From positions 496,001-560,000 of the forward strand of contig CAWBYD010000002.1 of assembly GCA_963792915.1 (NCBI GenBank): a DNA stretch of 64,000 nt, in the 5' to 3' direction. The position numbers and the translations under genes were made by a program. How positions within the stretch are numbered: position 1 is the first letter of the stretch; the number at the start of each line of letters is the position of its first letter. Source of the stretch: Solirubrobacter sp963792915. Its GTDB lineage: Bacteria; Actinomycetota; Thermoleophilia; Solirubrobacterales; Solirubrobacteraceae. The notes beneath the pieces are model-generated. The model saw only the letters and a list, made by a program, of their open reading frames with translations, was not told the DNA's origin and did not search any database. Shown one piece after another: positions 50,230-58,517 of the stretch.

Positions 50230-51402
50230 ATGCGGGTCGCGGTCGTCGGCGCCGGCACCGGCGGCCTCGCCACGGCCGCGTTGCTCGCGCGCGCCGGCCA
50301 CACCGTCGAGATCTTCGAGCGCGCGCGGGACCCGGGGCCGGTCGGAGCGGGCCTGCTCCTGCAGCCGACCGGCATGGCCGTGCTCGAGCGCCTCGGCGTG
50401 CTCGCCGAGGCGCGCGCGGGCGCGGCGCGGATCGAGCGCGTGCACGGCACGACGCTGTCGGGGCGCCGCTTCATGGACCTCCGCTACGCCGACCTCGGGC
50501 CGGGCGCGCACGGCCTCGGCGTGCACCGCGGCGCACTCTTCACCGCGCTCCGCGGCGCCGCCGAGCGCGCCGGCGCGACGCTGCACGCGGGCGTCGAGAT
50601 CACCGCGCGCCGCGGCGGAATGCTCGACGAACGAAAGGGGTCTGACCCCTTTTGTTCGTCGGGGCCCTATGACCTGATCGTCGGCGCGGATGGGGCGGGC
50701 TCGACGATGCGGCGGTTCCTCGGCGTCAGGGCGCGCGTGTTCGAGCATCGCTGGGGTGCGGTGTGGGCCGTGTTCGAGGATCCGGATGACACGTTCGCCG
50801 GCACGCTCGACCAGTACTTCGACGGGGCGCGGCGGATGGCCGGCTTCCTGCCCACCGGGCGCAACGCGGTCTCGCTGTTCTGGTCGGTGCGGCTGGACCG
50901 GATCGCGGGCGTGCGCGTCGACGAGCTGCGGGGCGAGCTGGCCGCGCTCGCTCCGCCGGCGGCGCCGCTCGTCGGCCGGCTGGAGACCCTGCTGCCGGCG
51001 AGCTACCGCCAGGTCAGCCTGGCGCGCTGGCACGACGGCGAGCTGGTGCTGGTCGGGGATGCCGCACACGCGCTGAGCCCTCAGCTCGGCCAGGGCGCCA
51101 ACCTCGCGCTGATGGACGCCGCGGCGCTCGCGGACGCGCTGCCGGACCTCGCCGCGTACGAGCGCGCCCGCCGCCCGCAGGCGAACTTCTACGCGTTCGG
51201 CGCCCGCGCGCTGAACGCGGTCTTCCAGAACGACGTCAACGCGCTCGCGCTCCCGCGCGACCTCCTGATGCCCGCGGCGACGCGGGTCCCGTGGGCGCGC
51301 CGCAAGATGCTCGAGACCCTCACGGGGACGGCGGGCCTGCCATCGTGGCGGGCATGGATTACCGCCAACTCGGCCGCTCGGGACTCCGCGTCTCGACGTT
51401 GA
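50230..51402 (+). CDS. FAD-dependent monooxygenase with in-frame palindromic repeat
   Basis: A 390-residue flavoprotein hydroxylase of the PHBH type. FAD motifs: GAGTGG (residues 7-12), DG motif LIVGADGAGS and GD motif LVGDAAHALSPQLGQGAN. Residues about 133-144 (DERKGSDPFCSS) are encoded by a 35-bp palindromic repeat (50626-50660) between the beta-sheet strand and YDLIVGADG, a surface-loop position. The frame is kept. Substrate unknown, probably an aromatic or related ring. The last 49 bp overlap the start of the next gene. Confidence 0.84.
   Translation: MRVAVVGAGTGGLATAALLARAGHTVEIFERARDPGPVGAGLLLQPTGMAVLERLGVLAEARAGAARIERVHGTTLSGRRFMDLRYADLGPGAHGLGVHRGALFTALRGAAERAGATLHAGVEITARRGGMLDERKGSDPFCSSGPYDLIVGADGAGSTMRRFLGVRARVFEHRWGAVWAVFEDPDDTFAGTLDQYFDGARRMAGFLPTGRNAVSLFWSVRLDRIAGVRVDELRGELAALAPPAAPLVGRLETLLPASYRQVSLARWHDGELVLVGDAAHALSPQLGQGANLALMDAAALADALPDLAAYERARRPQANFYAFGARALNAVFQNDVNALALPRDLLMPAATRVPWARRKMLETLTGTAGLPSWRAWITANSAARDSASRR
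50626..50660. repeat. 35-bp palindromic repeat, copy 5, inside the monooxygenase gene
   Basis: The most regular copy: GACGAACGAAAGGGGTC and GACCCCTTTTGTTCGTC flank a T, pairing over 17 bp with one G-T. It is in reverse orientation relative to copies 1-4. Confidence 0.8.
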
Positions 51403-52394
51403 CACTGGGCACGATGACCTTCGGGGGCGAGGGCAACTTCAGCAAGGTCGGCGACACCGGCCTCGAGGACGCCCGGCGCCAGATCGACATGGCGCTGGAC
51501 GCCGGCGTGAACCTGATCGACACCGCGGACGTGTACTCGCGAGGCGCGTCGGAGGAGATCGTCGGCGAGGCGCTCAAGGGCCGGCGCGAGAGCGTGCTGC
51601 TGGCCACCAAGGCGCGCATGCGCATGGGGGAGGGGCCGAACGACGCCGGGCTCTCGCGCCACCACCTGATCAGGGCGTGCGAGGACAGTCTGCGCCGCCT
51701 GCAGACCGACTACATCGACCTCTACCAGGTTCACGAGTGGGACGGCCAGACGCCGCTCGAGGAGACGCTCGAGACCCTGGACACGCTCGTGCGCTCGGGC
51801 AAGGTGCGCTACGTCGGCTGCTCGAACTACACCGGCTGGCAGCTGCTGAAGGCCCAGGGCGTCGCCGTCGCGCAGCGCTATCAGGCGTTCGCCTCGGAGC
51901 AGATCCACTACACCCTGCAGGCCCGCGAGGCCGAGTACGAGCTGATCCCGGCCGCGGTCGACCAGGGTCTGGGCGTGCTCGTCTGGAGCCCGCTGGCCGG
52001 CGGCCTGCTGTCCGGCAAGTACCGGCGCGGGCAGGACTACCCGGAGGGCTCGCGCCACCTGACGGACTGGAACGAGCCGCCGGTCCGCGACGAGGACGCG
52101 CTGCACGACGTCGTCGACGCGCTCGTCGACGTCGCCGACGCGCACGGCGTCTCGGCGGCGCAGGTCGCGATCGCGTGGCTGCTCGGCCGCCCGGCGGTGA
52201 CGTCGGTGATCGTCGGCGCCCGCACCGACGCGCAGCTCGCCGACAACCTCGCGGCCGCCGACCTCACGCTGACCGGCTCCGAGCGCGCCCGGCTCGACGA
52301 GGTCAGCGCGCCGCCGCTGCTGTACCCGTACTGGCATCAGCTGCGCACGGCATCCGACCGCCTGAGCGCCGCCGACCTCACCCTGCTCGGCTAG
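51354..52394 (+). CDS. aldo/keto reductase (YajO/Kv-beta-like)
   Basis: A 346-residue AKR: MDYRQLGRSGLRVSTLTLGTMTFGGEG, catalytic Asp/Tyr in NLIDTADVYSRGASEEIVGEAL, Lys in LLATKARM, and His in YIDLYQVHEWD. The C-terminal cofactor loop is TSVIVGARTDAQLADNLAAADL. The length and NTXXTYSG-like N-terminus place it with YajO-type aldehyde/ketone reductases. It overlaps the monooxygenase by 49 bp in another frame, so the two are probably co-expressed. ATG 51354 starts at the conserved N-terminus. Confidence 0.87.
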   Translation: MDYRQLGRSGLRVSTLTLGTMTFGGEGNFSKVGDTGLEDARRQIDMALDAGVNLIDTADVYSRGASEEIVGEALKGRRESVLLATKARMRMGEGPNDAGLSRHHLIRACEDSLRRLQTDYIDLYQVHEWDGQTPLEETLETLDTLVRSGKVRYVGCSNYTGWQLLKAQGVAVAQRYQAFASEQIHYTLQAREAEYELIPAAVDQGLGVLVWSPLAGGLLSGKYRRGQDYPEGSRHLTDWNEPPVRDEDALHDVVDALVDVADAHGVSAAQVAIAWLLGRPAVTSVIVGARTDAQLADNLAAADLTLTGSERARLDEVSAPPLLYPYWHQLRTASDRLSAADLTLLG

Positions 52395-52406
52395 CGTCCC
52401 GCGTCA

Positions 52407-53771
52407 CTAGCTCGTCCACACGTGCGGCACGAGCGGCTGCGCGAGCACCTGCTGCCAGGTCAGCGGGTCCGTGACGCCCGTGACCTCCAGGCCGTGCGCG
52501 GCCTGGAGGTTGCGGACGGCCTGGTCGGTCGCGGCGTCGAACGTCGCCGTCACGCCCACGCCGAGGTGCTCCTGCAGCCACACCACCTCGTCGCCCTTGT
52601 TGCCGAGCTCGAGCGCCGGCCAGCCGGGGTCGGGCAGCGTGGCGGGGAAGGCCGGCTGGGCCAGCGCGTCCCACGAGGACTGCGGCGTCGCCTGCCACGA
52701 CCACCAGGACAGCCCCGCGCTGCCGTATGCGGCCCACACGGCACGGAAGCGCGCGATGTCCTCGGGCGGCACGTTGTAGGTCTGGCCGAGCGGCGCCATC
52801 GGCACGCCGTAGAGCCGGTTGTGGGCGACGGTGTGGCCGCTCACGGCGTCGACGGTCCCGCCGATCGTCTGCCAGTAGACCTGCGGCAGATTCGCTTGCG
52901 CAGCCCCCGGGGCGAGGAAGACCGAGTACGGCAGCCGCGGGTGGTAGTCGACGTACGGGAACGACGTGAGCCCGATCGGGTAGTTGGGCCCGACCGCGGC
53001 CCGCAGCGCGCCCATGTACTGCTGCGCCTGCGCGTAGCGGCCCTCGTACTCCTTCTCGGCGTCGATCACCAGGCAGTCGGCGCCGGCGGCGGCCGCGGCG
53101 GCGCCCTGTGCGGCCTCGCCGGCCGGATCGGCGCCGTAGACGTACTGCCAGGCGCACGCGCGCAGGCCGTTGGCGTGCAGGAGCCCGACCAGCGCGGTGT
53201 TGAACTGCGGCCAGTTGGTGTCGCCGTCGGCGCTCTTGATGAACAGCGTCGAGATCCCCGCGGCATGCGCTTGGGCCGCGATGGCGTTGACGTCGCCGCC
53301 GCTGGACTGCGAGACGTACCAGATCCACATGCCGTTGCCGGCGAACACCGGCGGCAGCGTGCCGCGCGCGGGCGACGGCGAGCCGACCTGCGGCGGCGCG
53401 GTGACCGTGATCTTCTTGATGTTCGAGCGGCGGCCGGCCTTGTCGGAGATGGTCACCGACACGCTGCCCGCGCGCGTCCCGGGCGGGACGCGCGCGACGT
53501 AGCCCACGCGCGAGTGGTCGAGCTTGGTGGCCAGGGCGCCGCTCGTCCAGCGGAACGAGACCCGCATGCCCTTCGCGATGCGCTTGCCGCTGAGCTGCAA
53601 CTGGCGGCCCACGGGCACCCGCACGGCGCTCTTGCAGGTGGCCGAAGCGGCCGGGACGCACCGGATGCGGGTGAGCTCGGGCGGCCGGTGGCGGGCGGCG
53701 CTCGCGGGCGCCGGGGCGGCGAGCACGACCAGCGCGGCCGCCGCGGTCAGTGTTGAGCGACGCTTCACCAT
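52407..53771 (-). CDS. secreted TIM-barrel (GH25-like) protein with peptidoglycan-binding domain
   Basis: A 454-residue exported protein. The signal peptide is VKRRSTLTAAAALVVLAAPAPASA. Residues about 30-130 are an Ig-like module. A glycosidase-like barrel follows (AGNGMWIWYVSQSSGGDVNAIAAQAHAAGISTLFIKSADGD; CLVIDAEKEYEGRYAQ; GLSWWSW), whose Asp-Ala-Glu recalls GH25/DUF1906-type hydrolases. The C-terminal 65 residues are a PG_binding_1 domain (LGNKGDEVVWLQEHLGVGVTATFDAATDQAVRNLQAAHGL). It is probably a wall hydrolase or wall-anchored protein. ATG 53771 was chosen to place the signal peptide correctly. Confidence 0.75.
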   Translation of the reverse strand: MVKRRSTLTAAAALVVLAAPAPASAARHRPPELTRIRCVPAASATCKSAVRVPVGRQLQLSGKRIAKGMRVSFRWTSGALATKLDHSRVGYVARVPPGTRAGSVSVTISDKAGRRSNIKKITVTAPPQVGSPSPARGTLPPVFAGNGMWIWYVSQSSGGDVNAIAAQAHAAGISTLFIKSADGDTNWPQFNTALVGLLHANGLRACAWQYVYGADPAGEAAQGAAAAAAGADCLVIDAEKEYEGRYAQAQQYMGALRAAVGPNYPIGLTSFPYVDYHPRLPYSVFLAPGAAQANLPQVYWQTIGGTVDAVSGHTVAHNRLYGVPMAPLGQTYNVPPEDIARFRAVWAAYGSAGLSWWSWQATPQSSWDALAQPAFPATLPDPGWPALELGNKGDEVVWLQEHLGVGVTATFDAATDQAVRNLQAAHGLEVTGVTDPLTWQQVLAQPLVPHVWTS

Positions 53772-53815
53772 GCGCTGCCAACAGCCTAGGCAGTCGGAAG
53801 TTCCGGACCTCCCTC

Positions 53816-53821
53816 TAGGCT
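53816..53821 (+). promoter_or_regulatory. -10 element of the LCP gene
   Basis: TAGGCT is 9 nt before ATG 53831. On the minus strand, CCTAGGCTG near 53785-53793 serves the divergent gene similarly. Confidence 0.35.
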
Positions 53822-53830
53822 TGTCAGCCG

Positions 53831-55375
53831 ATGCGAGCGCGCCGCAACCGCTGGGAACGGCCACCGCGAGTAGGCGCCGCCGTGCTGGCGAAGGCCCTCG
53901 CGGGCGTATTCGTGATCTTCATCGCCACCGGCGTGGGCGTCGCCGCGGGCGGCTACTTCCAGATCCCGGTGCCCAAGCCGCCCCCGCTGCCGCCTGGTGT
54001 GACGCCTGAGCCGCCGCTGCCGGTGCCGCGGCTCCCGGACGTCAAGCCCGGCGGCCCGCGCACGCTGCTGGTGCTCGGCTCCGACCGCCGCGCCGCCAAC
54101 TCGACCGACGCCAAGCTCAACGGCCAGAACAAGCAGCCGCACTCGGACACGATCGTGCTCGTCCGCCTGGACCCGAAGCGCAACCGGATCGCGGTGATGT
54201 CGCTCCCGCGCGATCTCGCGGTGACGATCCCCGGCTACGCCGACAACACCAAGATCAACGAGGCCTACGACGAGGGCGGCGCGGCCAAGACGCTCGAGAC
54301 GGTGAAGTACCTGTTCGAGAACGCGACCGGCAAGACCGTGCCGATCAACAGCGTCATCGACGTCAGCTTCAACGGCTTCCAGCGCGCGGTCAACTACGTG
54401 CACGGCGTCTACGTCGACGTCGACCGCCGCTACTACAACCCGGAGGGCACGGGCTTCTCGGCGATCGACATCCAGCCCGGCTACCAGCGCCTGGTCGGCT
54501 CGCAGGCGCTCGCCTACGTGCGCTTCCGCCACACCGACTCGGACATCTTCCGCAACGCGCGCCAGCAGGACTTCCTGCGCCAGGCCGCCAACCAGCCGTC
54601 GGTGACGAAGCTCAAGAGCCTCGGCCAGGCCTCGAAGTTCATCGGCATCATGGAGCAGTACTTCCGCTTCGACAAGCAGTTCATGACCCGCCGGAACATC
54701 GCCGGGCTGCTCAAGACCGCGTTCTATCTGGCGATCCACCACGCGCCGGTCAACCAGATCGCGCTGCAGGGGATCACCGAGGCCGCGGACCCGGTCAAGG
54801 ACACGCGGTTGTATCTCTCCAACGACAACCTCGCCGCCGCCTACAACGAGTTCCTGACCGGTGCCAAGGCCAGCAACCCGCCGCGCTCGACCAAGGTCAA
54901 GAAGGTCAAGAAGCCGGCCAAGGCCTCGCGGCTCGCCGGCCTGGTCAACGCGGGCAAGTCGGGCGAGGACATGGCCGTCCAGGCGGACCGACGGCTGCGC
55001 TTCCCGTTCTACTTCCCCGCGTACGTCACCGGGCCGTCGCAGTACGTCAGCGACACGCCGCGGATCTACTCGCTGCGCGACGAGCAGGGCAACTTGCAGC
55101 GCGCCTACCGGATCGTGATCGCCGCCGGCGGGGCGGGCGAGTACTACGGCGTCCAGGGGATGACGTGGAAGGACCCGCCGCTGCTCGCCAGCCCGGACCT
55201 GATCCGCAACGTCGACGGGCGCAGGCTGATGCTGTTCTACGACGGCTCGCACCTGCGCCAGGTCGCATGGCGGACGCCCAAGGCCGTCTACTGGGTGACC
55301 AACACGATCGACCACAAGATCTCCAACACGAAGCTGATCGCGATCGCCTCGTCGCTGCGGCGGCTCAAGCAATAG
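53831..55375 (+). CDS. LytR-CpsA-Psr family cell-wall ligase
   Basis: A 514-residue LCP protein with an N-terminal membrane anchor (AKALAGVFVIFIATGVGVAAGGYF). The LCP domain includes TLLVLGSDRR, DTIVLVRLDPKRNRIAVMSLPRDLAVTIPGY (catalytic Arg in PRD), NSVIDVSFNGFQRAVNYVHGVYVDVDRRYYN and LVGSQALAYVRFRHTDSDIFRNARQQDFLR. It transfers undecaprenyl-linked polymers (arabinogalactan or teichoic-type) to peptidoglycan. A C-terminal extension of about 170 residues (VKKVKKPAKASRLAG onward) is not typical of the core family. Divergent from the secreted wall protein. Confidence 0.88.
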   Translation: MRARRNRWERPPRVGAAVLAKALAGVFVIFIATGVGVAAGGYFQIPVPKPPPLPPGVTPEPPLPVPRLPDVKPGGPRTLLVLGSDRRAANSTDAKLNGQNKQPHSDTIVLVRLDPKRNRIAVMSLPRDLAVTIPGYADNTKINEAYDEGGAAKTLETVKYLFENATGKTVPINSVIDVSFNGFQRAVNYVHGVYVDVDRRYYNPEGTGFSAIDIQPGYQRLVGSQALAYVRFRHTDSDIFRNARQQDFLRQAANQPSVTKLKSLGQASKFIGIMEQYFRFDKQFMTRRNIAGLLKTAFYLAIHHAPVNQIALQGITEAADPVKDTRLYLSNDNLAAAYNEFLTGAKASNPPRSTKVKKVKKPAKASRLAGLVNAGKSGEDMAVQADRRLRFPFYFPAYVTGPSQYVSDTPRIYSLRDEQGNLQRAYRIVIAAGGAGEYYGVQGMTWKDPPLLASPDLIRNVDGRRLMLFYDGSHLRQVAWRTPKAVYWVTNTIDHKISNTKLIAIASSLRRLKQ

Positions 55376-55412
55376 CGCGACTTCGCGCGCCCGGCCTTGT
55401 TGGGTGCCCTTG

Positions 55413-57602
55413 ATGCCGCGCTTGATCCCCGCCGTGCTGCTCGCCGTGCTGTGCCTGCTCCCCGCCTCCGCCCGCGCCCAGGCGTGCCCGGGCGCCGACC
55501 CGTGCCCGTACTCGGCCGCCGGCGTGATCGGCAAGCGCGCCGAGGGCACGCTGCGCTTCCCGCAGGCCGCCGCGGTCGGGCCCGACGGCTCGATCTACGT
55601 CGCCGACCAGTGGTCGCACGCGATCCAGGTCTTCGGCCCCGACGGCGCGTTCCGGCGCGAGTACGGGGGAGCCGGGGTGCTGACGTCGGTGGGCGGCGTC
55701 GCTGTCGCGTCCGACGGCACCGTCTACGCCGCCGACGGCACGGACAGGATCGTCCGCTTCGCGGCCGACGGGTCGCTGCTGGGCGCGTTCGGGGAGAGCG
55801 GCTCAGCGCCGGGCGAGTTCCACTTCGGCGCCGGCGGCGGCAACGACTCCGGCGCCGGCGGCGGGCTGGCGATCTCGGGCGCGAGCCTGTATGTCGCCGA
55901 CACGCGCAACGACCGCATCCAGCGCTTCGCGCTCGACGGCTCGGAGCCGGTGGTGATCGTCCCGCCAGGCCGGCTCGGGCGCCCGCAGGGGCTGGCCGTG
56001 CACGGCTCGCGGATCGTCGTCGCCGACGACACGCACCACCGGCTGGCCGTGTTCGACACCGGCGGGCGCTTCATCCGCAACATCGGCGCGGGCGAGGGTC
56101 CGCAGCCCGGTGAGCTGCAGAACCCCTATGACGTGGCGATCGACCCGCAGGGACGGATCTACGTCGCCGACAACTCCAACCACCGCGTGACGCGCTACGG
56201 GCCCGCGCCGGGCTACGTCTACCGCGCGCGCTGGGGCGCGTTCGGGTCGGCCCCGGGCCATCTGCAGTATCCGCGCGGGATCTCGGTCGACGGGCAGGCG
56301 CGCACGTACGTCGCGGACCCGGGCGGCAACCGGATCGACGTCTTCGACTCGGGCGGCGCCTCGCTCGGCTCGTTGGGCGGCTCCGGTCGCGTGCGCGGGC
56401 AGTTCATCGCGCCGATCGGCGTCGGCGCGGACGCCAGCGGGATGCGCGCCGTGACCGACTCCGTCAACGGCCGCGTCCAGCTGCTCAACCCGGACGGCAG
56501 CGTCGCCGCGATGTTCGGCGCGCCCAACCCCGGCCCGACGCTGCTGCCCGACCCCGTCGCGGTCGCGTTCGACGGCGCCGGCAACGCCTACGTGCTCGAC
56601 CAGCAGCGCTCGCGCGTGCTCGTCTTCGATCGCGCCGGCCGGATCATCCGCACGATCGGCAGCCGCGGCAGCGGTCCCGGCAAGCTGCTCGCGCCGTCCG
56701 CGCTGGCGGTCAGCGGCACGACGGTGTTCGTCGGCGACACCGGCAACGGGCGGATCGCGCGCTTCAGCGTCAACGGCACCTACTTCGGGTCCTCGGGCAA
56801 CTTCCGCGACATCCGCGGGATCGCGGTGAGCGCGGACGGCGGCACGGTCTACGCGTCGGACGCCGGCACGAACCGCGTCTACGTGCAGACGGCGTCCGGC
56901 CAGGACCTCGCCGAGATCGGGCGCTCGGGCACCGCGCCCGGGCGCCTGCGGCGCCCCGAGGGCGTCGCGCTCGACGCCGCCGGGAACGTGTGGGTGGCCA
57001 ACACCGCCAACGACCGCGTCGAGGCGTTCACGCCCGACGGGACGTTCATCTCGGGCTTCGGGGGCGCGGGCTCGGACACCGGCCAGTTCGTGGCGCCGCG
57101 CGGCGTCGCGGTGGACTGCCACGGGCTCGTGACCGTGACGGACGCCGACAACAACCGCGTGCAGCAGTTCCAGGCCGCTGCGGCCACGCCGTGCGCGGCG
57201 CTGGCGCCGATCCAGAACCCGCCCGACCCGGTCCTGCCCGGCCAGCCGAAGCCGGTCCCGCCGCAGCTGACCGTCACGCCGACGCGCACGTCGGGGATCT
57301 TCGCGATCCGCCAGCTGCCGCTGCGCGTGCGCTGCGACCTGCCGTGCCAGGTCGCGGTGGTGGCCAAGCTCACGCCGCGCTCGGGCAAGCACAAGCCGAC
57401 GGTGACGCTGCGCCAGGCCGCCACGTCGCTGCCCGCGGGCCGGACGATCACGATCCGCCCGCGGCTCGCGGTCGGCGACCTGCACCGGCTGACGAAGGCG
57501 CTGAAGGGCCGGCGCGGGCTCGTCGCCGACCTGCGCGTGACGGCGACGACCAGCGACAGCGCGCCCACGGTCGTGACCCGCAGGCTGAACCTCACGGGCT
57601 AG
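55413..57602 (+). CDS. secreted NHL-repeat beta-propeller protein
   Basis: A 729-residue exported protein. A signal peptide (MPRLIPAVLLAVLCLLPASARA) is followed by about ten NHL-type repeats, recognised by the recurring pattern of DG-I-YVADxxNxRIxxF (for example GRIYVADNSNHRVTRYG, AYVLDQQRSRVLVFD, VWVANTANDRVEAFTPDG). A beta-sandwich ends the protein (LTVTPTRTSGIFAIRQLPLRVRCDLPCQ). It resembles extracellular adhesion or signalling propellers; no catalytic motif. GTG 55404 is an alternative start three codons upstream. Confidence 0.8.
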   Translation: MPRLIPAVLLAVLCLLPASARAQACPGADPCPYSAAGVIGKRAEGTLRFPQAAAVGPDGSIYVADQWSHAIQVFGPDGAFRREYGGAGVLTSVGGVAVASDGTVYAADGTDRIVRFAADGSLLGAFGESGSAPGEFHFGAGGGNDSGAGGGLAISGASLYVADTRNDRIQRFALDGSEPVVIVPPGRLGRPQGLAVHGSRIVVADDTHHRLAVFDTGGRFIRNIGAGEGPQPGELQNPYDVAIDPQGRIYVADNSNHRVTRYGPAPGYVYRARWGAFGSAPGHLQYPRGISVDGQARTYVADPGGNRIDVFDSGGASLGSLGGSGRVRGQFIAPIGVGADASGMRAVTDSVNGRVQLLNPDGSVAAMFGAPNPGPTLLPDPVAVAFDGAGNAYVLDQQRSRVLVFDRAGRIIRTIGSRGSGPGKLLAPSALAVSGTTVFVGDTGNGRIARFSVNGTYFGSSGNFRDIRGIAVSADGGTVYASDAGTNRVYVQTASGQDLAEIGRSGTAPGRLRRPEGVALDAAGNVWVANTANDRVEAFTPDGTFISGFGGAGSDTGQFVAPRGVAVDCHGLVTVTDADNNRVQQFQAAAATPCAALAPIQNPPDPVLPGQPKPVPPQLTVTPTRTSGIFAIRQLPLRVRCDLPCQVAVVAKLTPRSGKHKPTVTLRQAATSLPAGRTITIRPRLAVGDLHRLTKALKGRRGLVADLRVTATTSDSAPTVVTRRLNLTG

Positions 57603-57646
57603 GCGAACATTGCGACTCTGCCCGCGGGACGAAGTGCCGGTCGCTC

Positions 57647-57670
57647 AAGGAATCGCTTCGCGGATTCCTT
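57647..57670. terminator. bidirectional terminator-like hairpin
   Basis: AAGGAATC (57647-57654) and GATTCCTT (57663-57670) form a perfect 8-bp stem with an 8-nt loop between the convergent NHL and ABC permease genes. Its low GC is striking here. It overlaps the permease stop codon. Confidence 0.6.
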
Positions 57671-58517
57671 AGCCGCCGGCCACGTCCCGGCGCAGGAACG
57701 ACGTGAACGCCCACGCCAGCGCGGGCAGCGCGTAGAGCGCGCTGACCCAGGCGGCGCGCACCACCGGCGCCCAGTCGATCGGCTCGCGCAGCAGGCCCTG
57801 CCAGGCGTTGAACTGCGTGCTCAGCAGGTACGGGCGCAGGAAGTCCAGCGCGCTGATGATCCCCAGCAGCTGCATGATCAGCGAGAGCATCAGCGTCGCC
57901 ACGACCGCCGCCGCCGAGTTGTGGGTGACCGTGGAGAGCAGGAGCGCCAGCGACGCGATCGCCATCGTGGGCAGGAAGTAGGCGAGCACGGCGCCGCCGA
58001 TCAGCAGCAGTGAGCGGCCGACCGAGATGTGGCTGCCCGACAGCGAGATGAGCGGGTTGAACCCCCACAGCAGCCCGCCGATCACGAGCCCGACGAGGAC
58101 GTAGAGCGTCAGCGCGACGAACGCGTAGGTGAACGCCGCGAGCGCCTTGCCGGTGAAGACCTGCCAGCGCTCGACCGAACGCGTGAGGATCGTCTTGAGC
58201 GTGCCGTGGTTGTCCTCGGCGGCCACGATGTCCCCCGCCACCAGCGCGGTGACGAGCGGGAAGAACCAGATCGCGCCGAAGAACAGGCCGACGAGCGGGA
58301 TCGCCAGCCCCGACTCGCGCACGTAGTCGCCGAACGGGACGCCCTCGGGCCCGCCATCGTCGAACAGCAGCGCGGTGATGAAGATCAGCGGGACCAGCAG
58401 CGCGGCGCCGAGCCCGATGTAGGTCCGCTTCTGGTAGAGCAGCTTGCGCAGCTCCCAGGCGTAGACGGTTCCGAGCCCGGGGCGGGAGGCGCGCAGCGGC
58501 GCGGCGATGGCGGTCAT
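57669..58517 (-). CDS. ABC transporter permease (ABC-2 type)
   Basis: A 282-residue integral membrane protein with six helices (AALLVPLIFITALLF; AIPLVGLFFGAIWFFPLVTALVAGDIVAAEDNHGTLKTILTRSVERWQVF; LTLYVLVGLVIGGLLWGF). The stretch with ED-GTLKT is typical of ABC-2 exporters. ATG 58517 overlaps the ATPase stop (ATGA). It is the last gene of the operon running from 62599, so it acts with the ATPase at 58514. Confidence 0.87.
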   Translation of the reverse strand: MTAIAAPLRASRPGLGTVYAWELRKLLYQKRTYIGLGAALLVPLIFITALLFDDGGPEGVPFGDYVRESGLAIPLVGLFFGAIWFFPLVTALVAGDIVAAEDNHGTLKTILTRSVERWQVFTGKALAAFTYAFVALTLYVLVGLVIGGLLWGFNPLISLSGSHISVGRSLLLIGGAVLAYFLPTMAIASLALLLSTVTHNSAAAVVATLMLSLIMQLLGIISALDFLRPYLLSTQFNAWQGLLREPIDWAPVVRAAWVSALYALPALAWAFTSFLRRDVAGG

